From contig NC_073746.1 of NCBI RefSeq assembly GCF_029784135.1, positions 102,502,515 through 102,566,514 of the forward strand: 64,000 bases of DNA, given 5' to 3'. The notes under the pieces are model-generated. The model was not told where the DNA came from. It saw nothing but the letters and a program-made list of their open reading frames with translations, and searched no databases. Origin of the DNA: Toxorhynchites rutilus septentrionalis (lineage: Eukaryota; Arthropoda; Insecta; Diptera; Culicidae). A program made the translations under genes and the position numbers. The number at the start of each line of letters is the position of its first letter. Position 1 is the stretch's first letter. Positions 1 through 11,835 of the stretch are shown here, in pieces.

Positions 1-351
1 ATTACGCTCTGCCTTACACCAGGCCAGCTTCAGAGCACAACCTTTCTTTGTAAAAACTACTGTAAGAAGCTGAAAGGTAAGCTCTAGCAAACTTAGCCAA
101 TAGTGGTACTGCTTAGAGTTTAATGACGGGCGTGGGGAACGTGATTGCGATCCATTCGAAATACTTTCGCATAACAGTCGATTTTGTATTGGGATATTTT
201 CCTGAACGTGACGATGACTATTATGTTCATTTGCCACTTCGTTGAAACTGCCCCAAAAGATGTCGTGAGCTCTTGCTTCGTTTAATTTGATTTGTGACGA
301 AGTAAGTGTTCTCTCTCTTAGATTATCAACCCCGAAGACAGTTCCATGTTT
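1..351 (-). CDS. Unrecognised open frame running off the left edge
   Basis: One minus-strand frame is open for 117 codons, from just after a TAA at 354-352 to the window edge, with no ATG near its start. It includes FWGSFNEVANEHNSHRHV and, near the edge, LELTFQLLTVVFTKKG. It does not resemble DUF4743 or Nudix domains, and I cannot assign it to any family. It could be an exon of the minus-strand neighbour, part of a repeat, or chance. Confidence 0.2.
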
Positions 352-509
352 TTAATCTTGAATGATTAATTTATAGATGTTCATTGCTTATTTGAATTCA
401 TATTACCTACTCTAAAAAAACGTTTTTTCCTTGCAGAAAACTTGATATTCTATTAATGCATATTCAGGCTTCATACACACATGCAATTCCTCCCAGTTTC
501 GTATTCGCA

Positions 510-612
510 AATAGAGAGACGAATATCCGGCTATCCGGCCTCGAAGCTTGCCGGATCTCCTGTATCCGGAATCCGGCCAAACTCCTATCCGTTTCATCAC
601 TAGTTTTTATCT
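510..612. repeat. CCGGAT-rich repeat end, possibly hAT-like MITE
   Basis: Short repeats of ATCCGG/CCGGAT (tatccggc, gccggatc, atccggaatccgg) end in a tract reading atctctaac. A related CCGGAT-rich tract at 45970-46060 ends in aatctctag. Both resemble ends of nonautonomous hAT elements, but no full pair of ends was found. Confidence 0.3.
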
Positions 613-617
613 CTAAC

Positions 618-715
618 CTTCCGGGAAAACACAAAGAAATATTCTTTGTTCTCAGCTTTAAAAAAAATACATCATGCTCAATTGTCCTATGTTGATATTC
701 TAGGCATAACTGTCT
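618..715 (+). repeat. Dispersed repeat, copy 1 (partner at 4178-4272)
   Basis: This segment and 4178-4272 share the order gaaaaaca...aatatt...ttcaattgtccy...ttgatattcta...ataactgtc. They are diverged copies of one unnamed repeat. The pair lies on either side of the GATTC tract. Confidence 0.45.
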
Positions 716-775
716 ATTATTTTGAACTATTGTGGTATACCCCTTTTTTATACTACACTTCAAGCATGGACAAAA

Positions 776-1256
776 TAAGAGACACTTTGCAAATAAACAC
801 ACATTACCCCTTTTGCCACGGGGCACCTGTACCATACTTTGCCACATACACTTCACCCGTCGCAAAAAGGTTAACGACTCAAGTTGTTTACGCTCTCCTT
901 TTTACTCTCATAAAACACTTTCCGTGTATACTTTCAAACTCTAATTTCATTTTATAATGTGGTGTAATATTCTCATGCATGACTATAACAGCACCAGTGG
1001 ATTATGTGGATGGTGTGATCGTGTGGAGCAGCCGCCCTTGGTTCATTCTCTGCTTGGCATCGTTAGGCCTTTTTTGGTGCAATTCCAAGCTAACATTCAG
1101 TCTGAGGAAATGAGAAGTCTGCTCCATACATACAAACATTGTAACAGTCTTGAAAAATGTGCTTTTATTTGTGCGTTTCATCTGTTTACGCAGGAAGAAG
1201 CATCTTTTCGATCAAAGATGATATCTTTCCTGTCTACACTAGTTTGGGTGTAGAGA
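776..1256 (+). mobile_element. SINE-like dispersed element, copy A
   Basis: This is about 480 nt and aligns along its length with 7785-8385 and 30175-30775. Shared landmarks are gacac-ttgcaaataa, catactttgcca, acactttcc, atgtggtgtaatatt, cagcacc, ttggttc, cattcagtctga, catacatacaaac and the end gctagtttgggtgta. The ggatagcgt...ggttcgat portion seen in the other copies looks like a tRNA-type A and B box. Here the B box is degraded to ggttcatt. Confidence 0.6.
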
Positions 1257-3345
1257 TTTCGAATTTCGATTTGTGCCCCGATTTTCGATATAAATTTAAA
1301 GCTAGAATTCTCAAATTCAGTCTTCGTTATTTTTAAAATAATAAATTTCATAATTTAGACTTGATCTAGACTATTCTAGCGAACTCTTACAGAGTCCAAA
1401 TTCTGAAATTGTATTCGAAATCCAGATCCAGGTCCAGACCATTGCTTTCATATGTAAATGTATATGTTAATCAAATTTAGTTTCGAGATGAAGATTCCAG
1501 ATACGAATTTTAAATAGAAATTCTGTTTCAAACGGCGATCCCAGTGCAAATTGAGTTTCACCAAGATTCAAATTTTTAATTTTAGATTCGATTTTATGAT
1601 TTTAAAATTTAAGCTATAACTTTGGAATCCAGATTTAGCAAATTTCTTAGATTCGGATTCTTGGATCAGATTGGTAACTACAGATTTGGTTTCTGTTTTC
1701 CAGATTAGAATTCAATATTTATACTTGCTCATTCCAGAGTCCAGTGCCGGATTTAGAGGTTTCACTCGAATCCAAATGGTATATATTTAGGAATTCAGAT
1801 TAAACTACGAATAGATGCCTCATTTTAGTTTTAGATTTCAGATTCCTCTTGAAACTCAAATATGCCTTATATCAAACTCGGATTCAAGATTCCGATTTGA
1901 ACTTGAAATTTCGATTTCAGACTCAAAGATTTAGAACTCATACTTTATGAACTCAAGCTTGAGATGTTGATTTCAAACGCGAATTCTAAGAGTACATTCT
2001 CGACTCAGATCTCGATTCAAATCAACATTGGGATTTATTCTCACTCACCGGATTTTCCGATTCAGACTCAGATCTAGATTTTCTATTTTAAATTGTAGAT
2101 AATAGATTTTGGATTTCATATTGTAGTTTCAAAATTTCAAATTTCAAATCCAGATTCTATACACCAAATTAAAAGTTCGAGTTCACATATTTGCATATTT
2201 TTTGCAGACTTAGATTCCAGATTCAGATTTCAGAATTAGAATCAAGGTTTGAAGTACAGATTTGGAATACAGATCTTTTTGGATGGCACTAACGTGTCAG
2301 TGGAACTTTTGCCTTCTCAACGTACCATTACTTGGGTCAATTTTATTAGTAGTACTTGGTTGAGAATTCTATGCCGGATAACACGCCTTGAATGTACTCT
2401 GGAGCGGCAAGCTCTAAAATACGCGTGACCACAGTGTAAGCCGGAATACAGATCTAGATTCCATATTAACATTTTCCTCGACAACTATTTCAGATTTATA
2501 TTCCTCAATTTAGGATTCTAGGTCCAAATTACTGATTCCGATTCCAGATTTCGATCTATACTATGCTAAAATTTTTCTATTCCAATTTGCAAATTCACAC
2601 TTCGGGTATAGATTTGGGACTCTATTCTGGCTCATGGTGCTCACTATCTGTGGTCTCCTTGACTTTCTTGACTTGACGGTCAATTTTCTTGACTTGAATT
2701 CCGTTTCAGAATTCATGATCATTTTTGTGCTATTCGGATTCTAAATTCAGATTCCAGCTTCAGACTCTACGCTCCGAACCACTCAGTTCGAACTTCAGAT
2801 TAGGATTCCATATTAATTTTCAAGATTTGAATCTGAACCTGGATAATCTGGATTTTCAATCTATGGATTATGCAGATTGCTGAATCCTATTCGAACTTTA
2901 GACACTAGACTTGGGTTCTGTTTTTTTTCAAAAAATAGAATCCTTGTTTAGGTTCAGTCTCCAGGTTAATATCTAACATTCAATGCTGACTCTGGAACTG
3001 CATATCTATGGATTTGGATTCTAAATTTAGATATCAGCGTTATTATAGAAATCCACTCAAACTTCGAATAAAGATTCCATATCAGTTTTCAGGATTTAAA
3101 TTAGTATCTATAATCTGGGTTGAAACTGCCGATTTCAATTCCAGAATTGGATTGTAATTCCCAGATTAAAATTCTAGTTCAGATTCAGACTGTATATTCA
3201 ATTTTGACCCGGACCTTCTTTGGATTCGGATTCTATGTTCGGATTAAAGATTTAAACTCCTCCGGTCAGAGTTCAGGTGCAAACGTCAGATTGCAAATAT
3301 CTAAATCTAAAAACCGAACATCAAATTGGAATTTTCGAATCTGAG
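1257..3345 (+). repeat. Degenerate GATTC-motif tract, arm 1
   Basis: About 2 kb is built from loose variants of a 10-14 nt unit such as attcaGATTCcag or tttcgATTtcaga. Units follow one another without fixed spacing, and no strict period can be phased by eye. There is no coding frame of note. It is interrupted at 2281-2455 by a SINE fragment. On this arm the unit reads GATTC/AGATTY on the plus strand. Confidence 0.65.
2281..2455 (-). mobile_element. SINE tail fragment inside the GATTC tract
   Basis: This aligns with the 3' half of the SINE at 3392-3660 (ggcactaacgtgtcagtggaa, cttttgcc-tctcaacgta, taacacgccttgaatgta, aatacgcgtgaccacagtg). The tRNA-like head is missing. Sequence of the GATTC tract resumes on both sides. 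Confidence 0.6.
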
Positions 3346-3985
3346 TCCGTAATTTAAACATAAAATCTGAATCTCGAAACCTTCTTCTTGAATGGCGTTA
3401 ACGTTCCCTGTGAAACTTTTGCCGTCTCAACGTATGTATTAACTAGCGTTATTTATTAATACTTAGTTGAGATTTCTTAAGCCAAATAACACGCCTTGAA
3501 TGTATTCCGAGGGGCAAGCTCTCAAGCTCTAGAATACGCGTGACCACAGTGCAAGTAGTCGAAGGAAATTTCTCCAACGAAAAATCCCCCGGCCAGAACG
3601 GGAACCGATCCCGAACACCCGGCATGATAATGTGAGAAGCTAACCACTTGGTCACGGGTGCACTTATATATTATCTCGAAACCTAAATGAAACCTAAATA
3701 AGGAATCTGAGCCTCTGAGATTCAGACATAGAATCTTCGTCTGAAATCTAAATATGGATTCTAAATTTGTAAACTAACCCTGGAGTCAAGACCTAAAATA
3801 TGTATTTGAGTCTGAAATCTGAATTGAAAATTTAAATTAGAATATGGAATCTAAAAGTGGATTCTAAATTTAAAAATCTGAACTCAGAATTAACCAAACC
3901 TTAATAAGAATCCGCAATTTGAGCACCGAATCCATATCTTAAATCTGAACACGGCATCTCAAATTCAAATACAAGAATTTTATGT
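3346..3985 (-). repeat. Degenerate GATTC-motif tract, arm 2 (opposite polarity)
   Basis: From about 3346 onward the plus strand reads the reverse complement of the arm 1 unit (GAATCTgaa, aaTCTGAAtctg), so the tract has switched orientation. It is interrupted by the SINE at 3392-3660. The two arms together form a very imperfect inverted structure. Confidence 0.6.
3392..3660 (-). mobile_element. tRNA-derived SINE, minus strand
   Basis: On the minus strand it starts with a tRNA-like head: gtgaccaagtggtta (A box) then gttcgggatcggttcccgttc (B-box region) and ggccgggggattttt. A roughly 150-nt body shared with 2281-2455 follows. Its head matches the plus-strand SINE at 11836-12010. It resembles the Feilai-type tRNA SINEs of Aedes. 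Confidence 0.65.
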
Positions 3986-4177
3986 CACGCTTTCAGCAGA
4001 GCTAATGCATTCATTTTTGGTTTGGAAGAACGAACTAATTCTCAAACAAAAAAAAAGTTTAACAGAACACGTGTACATCTTGATACTGGATACCTAATAA
4101 CAATAAGATTTATATTCTGCAAAGGTGTTGTAGATCACTCCCTTCTTCATAAAACAATATTTTTATGCATAATCTTT

Positions 4178-4272
4178 CGGAAAAACATAAAAAAAATATT
4201 GTTTATTCCCAGTATTTCAAAAAACAACATCAAGTTCAATTGTCCCATATTGATATTCTAAATATAACTGTC
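4178..4272 (+). repeat. Dispersed repeat, copy 2
   Basis: This is the partner of 618-715 in the same orientation. It continues into 4273-4440, which reads like another interspersed repeat, but I have no second copy in the window to prove that. Confidence 0.45.
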
Positions 4273-4534
4273 CCGCCATGAATTTTTAAACTCGTTATCA
4301 AGATTAATGAATCAAAATGAGAGGATCTTTTCACGTATCATTAACCAACAGTTTATTGCTTATAAAAAACCCTATGTATTGCTAAACTGTAATGCTTAAA
4401 GCTTCTGGTAGGCAAATATGGAAGAAACTTTGATTGCATTTTCCTCAGTTGCTGATTTTGGAACATGGGACAACTATGCGTGGAACGGCAGTATAGACAT
4501 TCAAATATCAAGGGAAGATGAATTACACACATAC

Positions 4535-4668
4535 CTGATTTCCTTGTTCAGCGTCTCGTATGAAGAAAACCTCCGGGTATTTAAGTAAATGTTCCAATAC
4601 ATTTTGGCTAATAAGTCCGACCTGTTGCCCATTCACAACAAACGGTCGACAATCTCCTTTAGCAAGTC
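4535..4668 (-). CDS. DUF4743-type Nudix hydrolase, coding exon 2
   Basis: On the minus strand the acceptor is TATTCTAG (ending at 4669) and the donor is CAG|GTATGT (4534-4529). The 134 nt carry two bases to finish a Gly codon plus 44 codons. The diagnostic block CRPFVVNGQQVGLIS is followed by LLKYPEVFFIRD, the core of DUF4743. The exon ends in phase 0. Intron 1 is 1,134 nt (4669-5802). I could not find the next exon between 1 and 4534, so intron 2 either spans this whole repeat-filled region or the gene continues outside the window. No frame break is seen in the two exons. Confidence 0.82.
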
Positions 4669-5802
4669 CTAGAATACGTTAAAGAGAATTTCATTTATAG
4701 CAACGATTTATTAAATGGAGTCAAATGCGAATGCTTAGATTTCCAATCAGAAAACAATCCTTTAGAATGGCGCGAAATAAGTGCTTCGACTCTATAGTTC
4801 ATTTGCTCTCTGTATCTCAACATTCAAACTTTTCACTTTCAATTAGGATTCAGTGGAGATGTCATAAATTACAGGCTCATTTCGTATCCAAGAATAAGCA
4901 TTGAATTCGAGCTGTGACGCGGGATGAATTGCACCCAACATTTATAAAAAGAAAATCAGGAAATAAACGTATGTACACTATTTGATCCGTGATTTTTTAT
5001 CTCTCCTACGAGACACATTTTACCGCCCTTTTATTTACCAACAAATACGTATTTTGCGACCGTTGTCTTACTATAAATAAAATCGCTAAAAAATAAAGCG
5101 CGGTCGTCGTGAACAGTCGTAAACGGTCGTAAATGTTCGTATTCTTGACGTAAACACAAACATAGTGAGAGAGTGAGCAGTGAGCAGCTGCGATGCGTTT
5201 TTTGTGTGAGAGAGTGTGTGCGTCTGCGTTGTTGCGAGAGTCTGAGTGCAACAGCAAAGCTATTCCAATGACTTTGCGGTAAACTTATTAAAATATAGAA
5301 TTGGGCCGCTAGTCGCGAATAAACAATTTTGCTAAAAATAAAACCAAAAAATTCTACGTGGACGCCAAATCGCTTCGTTGTAGCCGGGAAGGGTTTAAGG
5401 CCTGCAGGTGGTCACAGGTGAATGTATGTGATGTAGAAGTTAAAATCGAAAATTTTGTCACTGGAATGAACGTGTCGTGTTCAACCAAACTCCCACTTTT
5501 AACAGCTATGATGAAATCTCATTTTGATGGATCAATTGACTGAATTTTTATTCCTACAAAATGGTCACCATTGGAATTTGAGAATATTGTACAATACTAA
5601 TTTTTAACAATGCATGGGTGTGTACAATCTTCTGACTATCATTTCTCCATTCTTGCGACACTGTAGACTAGAGTCAACATTTGAGCACTGACGATTTTTT
5701 CTTCAGGTTCAGCCCAACTTCGATATCGATTTTATGCAATCGGCACTCCAACCATACAGAGGATTCAGTTTTCATGCGTAACAATTTTCCAATCTCACTC
5801 AC

Positions 5803-5887
5803 CATTCAAGTAAAAACAATTAAACTTTTGGGCTAATTTCAGCAGTCTAGACATCTTAGGCGCCTCGTCACTAGTAGTTGCACTCAT
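5803..5887 (-). CDS. DUF4743-type Nudix hydrolase, coding exon 1
   Basis: Read on the minus strand, this starts with ATG at 5887, preceded by an in-frame TAA two codons upstream. It encodes 28 codons plus one base, including MSRLLKLAQKFNCFYLN, and ends at the strong donor G|GTGAGT (5802-5797). Joined to exon 2 it gives NGLAKGDCRPFVVNGQQVG. This is the N-terminal DUF4743 domain found in eukaryotic Nudix hydrolases related to fungal Tnr3/YJR142W, plant NUDT20/24 and fly CG12567. Members are thought to hydrolyse damaged thiamine diphosphate derivatives. The Nudix box itself is not in the visible exons. Confidence 0.8.
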
Positions 5888-6359
5888 CGTTTAGAAAACG
5901 AACGTTAGCGTTTTATTGGTCTACTATCAACCAATGAGTCAGACGGTCCGATACCATTTAACGGCCAGCTGTACTAGACGGACAGAGACAGCATGCGGGT
6001 TGAATGCTCTTCTTTTCCACTTTTGAGTAATCTTTTTTTTCCCGAAATATAGTGCGCCTAGGTGTCGGCAGCCTAGCGCCGTATCGTCGTATTATTTATT
6101 ATTTTTGTTGCCTCGCACTTCAACACCAGTCACTGAGCGCACAAACACTACATGGTTTCCAATGTCCGCCGCGGATGTCACGACGAGCTGCTTTCACTTG
6201 CTGTTGAACTGAATCACACAGCAGCTGTTGTTTTGATTTTTCTTGCGTATTACTCTTTGGCATTTATTTTCGCGAGGCGTATCGTGCAAATCAAGCGCTG
6301 CGCACTTGGTGAAATATTTCACGTGTCAGTGAATAGTATGAAATAATTGAAGTAAGTGA
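5888..6359. other. Upstream region of the Nudix gene
   Basis: This holds the presumed 5' UTR and promoter of the minus-strand Nudix gene. On the minus strand TCAGTG near 6133 is an initiator-like match about 245 nt from the ATG, but it lacks a DPE at +28. I see no conserved coding frame here. Confidence 0.25.
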
Positions 6360-7784
6360 CGGTTGCACTGGAACAAATCACAGTATTCTCTCCTATAAGA
6401 TTTAACTGAATTCGAATATTTTCTTATACGATTACCAGTAGGTTAAACTAAAATTTCCAATTTCCAGAGAATTCCCGTAATCGGCTCATAGTCAGTTGTT
6501 CAACTAAACGAATATGGGAAATAAGAAAATTTAAAAAAATCAGAAAAATGTTTAATGAAATATATGACTCGAAAAGAATACAAGGAGGACATTCCCTTGA
6601 GATCCTGTCTGGAAGTAGATGCGAAAAACCAAACCCATAATCGAACTACAAAATCGGCAAGGTTTAGTTAACGCTCCCGCGCAAAATCATGTACTTGCGC
6701 ACGGTGTCACATACCGAAAGTTGAATTTCTCTGTAATATTGCTATTGTGTAGATTTTAAGCGTTATTGGTAATTATTTGAAGAAAAGAGTATGATTGAAT
6801 AAAAAAACCCAATAATGTATGATTTATTTAACTTCATTCAGTCTTAATAAATACTTTGATACTTCAACAAAAAATAACGAAATTCGTTTTTTTCCTGTTA
6901 TTAACCAAAAGTAAACAACTGAATATAATTGATGAAAGTATATAGGGCTGTGAAATAACATAAATACGTATTAATCGATTAAGGTTTCATTGGTGTAAGA
7001 ATAAGAACATACCATAACTGCATACTCAAACATATTTTGTACATTTCATGTAGTTATAACGTTTTTTGTGTCTTTTTTTCAAAAAGAAGATACCTCAAGA
7101 TAGTTACTAGATGATGAAGGTTCTGGAATATTGAGTTAGAATATTTCCAATATCCTTTGTCTCTGTGTTCTTGGTAACTTAAAATTAATGCGTGTTTTTT
7201 TTCGATGGGGCAGAATAAGATGATATAATAGGACTTCTAGAAACTTCCTGCGACTTGTTTTCTTGACGATATTTTTTCAGCCCATATCTTGTAAAAAAAA
7301 TATCCCCAAAAATGGATTTGTGAAAAATAACCATCAGCCAACGCTTAGTTTCTCTAGCGCAGTTATAGTTTACAATTCTTCCGCAAATGAAATTCTTTCA
7401 CACCTGTTTATATGTGTAACCATTGTATTTGGCGAATATATTAAAGTCAAACATTTGTATTTTGTTCTGGCACGTATGAATCTAACGACGTTTTTATTCG
7501 TTCTTCGTTCAATCCGGTAACAAAAAGGACTAAAATCAAATAAGAATAGTCCTGTTATGCATTATAATCAATAAATATTCTACATTACTAACATTAATTT
7601 ATACATTTTCTTGAACAGTATTCTAAAATAGGAAAAAAGTCACTTGTCCAAAAAAATTACTTGTATACTCGCGTTGGTGTCACAGACCGATTATAATAAA
7701 AAAAAATGACGAACGCCCTCTTAGTAACAAAACTTGCAGCACGCTAAACAATGACGAACGGTAAATGAAGAAGCTATACCCAAA
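6360..7784. other. No recognised feature
   Basis: This is AT-rich intergenic DNA with no conserved frame. Two similar short blocks, gcgcacggtgtcacataccg (6695-6714) and gcgttggtgtcacagaccga (7671-7690), lie in the same orientation and could be ends of one element. I could not confirm that. Confidence 0.3.
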
Positions 7785-8385
7785 GTTAATTTCTAGCACA
7801 TGTTATGGCATCCCGATTTATTACATTAAATGAGCTAAAAAATAACAGAGAATGTTCTACTCTACTACTCTACATGTATATCATTTGTATAATATATATG
7901 CTAGAGCCAATATGAGCGAGCGAAACAGGACACACATTTAAATGAAAGCATTTGAAAGCTCTTCGTATAGTTTGCCAAATACACGGCCCAGACAGAGAAA
8001 GATATATTCTCGTCCGTGTTCTTCTTTATCCTCTTGGAAAAAGCTTTCCAACTTCATTTTATGATGAGGTGTAATATTATCACGCTACCTTATGTCAGCA
8101 CTGGCAGCTATATGGATAGCGTACTCGTTTGATATAGCTTTGCATGCCAGCTGGCCTTGGTTCGATCCCCATTGACTTCGTATGATTTTTTTTTGCACAA
8201 TCCCAAATGAAATGAGAAAAGAAAACAGAAAGAGATGTCTGCTCGCATACATACAAACCTTTCTTTAAGCTTTAAAAAAAACAGCTCATTGTTTGCGCAT
8301 TTCACCCAGATGCACACAAAATGGCATCTTTCCTGCCAAAGATGAAATGTTTTCTGCCGAGGCTAGTTTGGGTGTAGAGAGAATT
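7785..8385 (+). mobile_element. SINE-like dispersed element, copy B
   Basis: This matches copies A (776-1256) and C (30175-30775). It begins ttaatttctagcacatgtt and ends gctagtttgggtgta. An internal segment at 8115-8168 has gatagcgtactcg followed by ggttcgatcccc, a perfect polymerase III B-box core (GGTTCGATCCC). This suggests a tRNA-derived promoter inside a roughly 600-bp element. The 300 bp upstream of the boxes is unusual for a simple SINE. Confidence 0.6.
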
Positions 8386-9790
8386 GCAAAATCGTAGTCA
8401 AGATGCTGAACGATAGGTGTTTCGTTTTTGACACTTTCATGACAAGACGTAGCTTTCAGATTTATTCACTTTTGTTTGGTTGTGTGGTTATGGTTTAATA
8501 TCAACTCGCTGAGGAAAACAACTGAATGGCCGAACAGCAATTTTGACGTTTCGGTCCACCTATAGTACAACGCCTTGGTCATAGTGTTGATGTTTTCTAA
8601 GAAATCTACGAATTATTGATCTCTCGATCTGTGAGACCAGTGCGCGAGTATAGGAAGGTTAAACGAAATGGGAACTCAATTTGCTATGTAGTCAGAAAAA
8701 AAGTTACAGCAGGGTTGTGTCCGAGACACGACTGCATATTTGACGAAGGATTCTGTTAGGCTATTTGTTGCATGCTGATCTTGGATATGTTTGAAGAATT
8801 ACAACGTTAAACTCTTTGATAATGATTTGGTGGTCCTGAAAAGGGCCGTTTGGTTTGGTTGTTGGGTATTGTATGTTTACTCCACCAGTGTTTGCAACCG
8901 AGTGATGAGAACAGAAGGATGATGATTAGTCGTTGGATGGTGCGTATCACGATAGAAGATGCCGAAGTGTAATGAGATATGATGAAAGCCGCCTTATGTG
9001 ACCCCTGACTAGACGGCTCCTGTGTTCTGTATGGATGAAGGCGTGCGTTAGAATAAAAACTAACCAATGTAATAGAAGATAATTATCATTATCGAACACT
9101 CTTATCAATTTTTCTCATCAGAAAAATTATGTTACTTTATTATAGAGAAAACATATTTGAAATGGAAAAGGTAATTTTCTTTTAAAATTTTCACTTTCTG
9201 AGTGTTTATTTAACCCATTTCCATTTTCGCTTCAAACCTAACGGAACACGATGCTATATGCCTCAATGCGAATTTAAATTGGAATAACAATAACTAATAC
9301 GATATGTAGAGCATATGGGAAATCATTTTTTCGAATATTCCTTCACTTTCCAATTTTTCTCGCCACATAATCTTCCCTTCGGTGAAAATGAGCACAACAA
9401 AACAGACAGCTTAAACCGGACGATCCGTTCTCGAGCGGAAATGCACATTGGTTTTTATTTATGTAGATTGAAATAAATCATTTGATATTTTAAGTCATTT
9501 TAACACAACCGCTACTCTTAGAAATAACACTAGATTGGCTCGGTATTCGAATTGGCCTTTTAGAAAGGGTATGATTTTATTTGAGATAAGATGTATTCTG
9601 CTAGATGAACTTTATTTTAGTGAGGCTGAGCTGGCTACTGTATACGCGTTATATAGTATGCACAGAATCCGATCACTAACCCGAACTCATAGGAAAGCCT
9701 ATTCCTACTCTTCCGCTAGCTTGATCTTCTGAGTAAGTGATAAGAGTAGCGTATGATAGTGTGCTCAATATAAACTGTTATACAAAATTA
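8386..9790. other. No gene recognised; one repeat trace
   Basis: The block at 8696-8745 (gttacagcagggttgtgtcc, gagacacgac) matches 46081-46130 and belongs to the GACGTAG palindrome repeat group. The remainder shows no conserved frame or paired repeat ends. Confidence 0.3.
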
Positions 9791-9814
9791 TAGGGTGATT
9801 CAGTTAATCCTTAA

Positions 9815-9890
9815 CAGCTACCATATACAATTTACACTAAATATTGCACGCTACCATCTACAATTTTACACTAAATGTTGCTCATTGATA
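9815..9890 (+). repeat. Short tandem duplication
   Basis: The block gctaccatatacaatttaca ctaaatattgc is repeated at once as gctaccatctacaattttac actaaatgttgc. These are two copies of about 32 nt with a few differences. Confidence 0.6.
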
Positions 9891-9954
9891 TGAAATTTCA
9901 CGAAGCAATCAACATTAATGCTCCAAATTCAAATTTTATTTGGTAGAATTAATT

Positions 9955-10150
9955 GTATCACTCACCTTATTTGCAATATAAAAATGCCCCCGACTTGCAT
10001 ATATTTGCAAAGTTGATTTCCCTCAAGCACCTTGGTTTTGAAACCTCTGTTAGGGAATTCATTTCGGTGGGAACAAAAGCTCCTCCTACTATCATGCATT
10101 TGCAATACTGGTTTCTCCAGGCACCTTTGTTTTAAAGTCTGTTGTTTCAT
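9955..10150 (+). repeat. Diverged tandem repeat (about 105-nt unit)
   Basis: Two adjacent units share the order ctccYacttgcat-tttgcaa--ttgatttcYcYc--gcaccttggttttgaaacctctg. The first is at about 9985-10050 and the second at about 10080-10141. This looks like part of an interspersed repeat. Open frames here are not conserved. Confidence 0.45.
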
Positions 10151-10599
10151 AAAATACATGATTTTATTAAATTTCACTGTGAATGAATTGTTATGGAGTG
10201 TTAAAATGATTGATACAAAATTCTCGTGGAATATGTATGTCTCACATATAGAAAAATCATCACCAATATTAACAGTTCGTGAATTAAAAAAATATACGGG
10301 GTTGCGTGCGAGTTACGCATTGTTGACTTAGGATTACGCAATTATCTCATTCAGTTCGCTTGTTTATCGGATTAATCAAAATAACTATTTAGTAGAAAAT
10401 CTCAGTTTTGTTTTGCAGAAGTAGTTGGTTGATTGATGATTCATTCTTGCCCTAGTGAGAACAATACACAAGCTGACCATATGTTCCACATCTTTATTAT
10501 TTACATCTTAATCATTATTCCACATCTGTTAACTACTTCAACTATTTATTGCAAGGTAGCAAAACAACAACAAGGGCCTTCAAGTATCAAATATCATGC

Positions 10600-10665
10600 T
10601 ACATGCATCACAATAGATCAACCAATGGCCGCAGTGGTTTAAGGCTCCTACAGAAGATCATGCCA
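10600..10665 (+). mobile_element. 3' tail fragment of the RNase-H LINE family
   Basis: The order caatagatcaa...ggccgcagtggt...ggctcctacagaaga matches the 3' tail of the LINE at 27455-27510 (caatagatcaaaacagtggt, cgcagtgg, gctcctacagaaga). It is a severely 5'-truncated or deleted copy. Confidence 0.5.
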
Positions 10666-11835
10666 CATTTCATTTAGTATTGCCTCTATGGTTCGCCAGA
10701 CATCGTTCTTACAGCGCAAACCAACAAGCACCAAACAAACGTCCAATATAGCAAGCACGCAAAGTCATACACTTGTGTGGCGACAAAAAATGGAATTTCG
10801 CAAGAATGATCGCTTATGAGAAAATGTTCCTTGTATTGTTTTCCTACGGATTCTTAAGCCTTTTCGAAACCAAGAATCTGTAGCTACAGATTACAGTTTT
10901 TTTTTGTGTTGTCATATCGATTTTTTAAAATAACGTTCCAGTATTAGTTATGGCCTGATGACAACAGTATTTTTTCCCATCTCACCTATTTTATTCATAT
11001 AGCATTTAAATCAGTTTCAGTCAGACAGTCAGAGTAATCTTTTTTGGCATTCTAATGGTCGGTGTTCGGTGTCAACATACACTCCACTTTTATCAGATCA
11101 CACTTATGTTGAATACAGCTAGTTTCATGGCATAAATTTATTTTGACTGATTAGTTAAAGCTGATAATAGTATCCAGTCAGAGTTCATACGGCCATAGCG
11201 ACTAGAGAGAAACCACGTTTTACTGACAACCAGAAAATGGAAGAAAATTAAATGTTGGATTTCTCCGCATAAGGAGCTCCAGAGAGTAAAAAAAAAATTA
11301 CTAAACCTTTCACGATCGATTCCAAGTCCAATCGTTGTCTTTCATTGACTGCAAATGTTTTTTTTTAAATCACGCTAGTTTGTCGTTGAAACAGATTTTT
11401 TTTAGAAAATCGATTACTGTACTTGAAAATGTATACTAATCGATTATTTTTGATAAAGTAAAATAAAGTAAAGTTAAATACTGTTTCTAGCCATAAAACC
11501 GGTTTTTTATTGTATAGGTTTAGTGGAGGAAACTCTACAGTTTAAAATCCTCGTCGACGGTATAAATGATATGATTTTTGAAAAATGATATAATTTCATC
11601 ATCAAATTCAGTTCAGTCATAGTGGACCAAGTACACATGCCTAGTCGTAAAACCCTCTTGATTGATCTTGAAGAAGTTTTTCTTTGCAATAATGAAGGGC
11701 CATCCATTAGCGACTTGACAATTTTGTGTCCACGATTGAACGAGCCCTTATAACATTTTAATGAGCTGTCAATGTCAAAACGTTAGTCAAAATCAACATT
11801 TTCATTGTGGTGAAGTACATGAATGTGCTTCCGTC
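10666..11835. other. No recognised feature
   Basis: The sequence is AT-rich. A minus-strand frame at 11507-11707 is open for 66 codons but matches nothing I know. Several T-runs are present. No paired repeat ends were found. Confidence 0.25.

Noticed and set aside
4411..4590. Plus-strand frame beginning MEETLIAFSSVADFGTWDN
   Set aside because: It overlaps the minus-strand Nudix exon 2 and its donor, is under 60 codons and appears to be part of a dispersed repeat.
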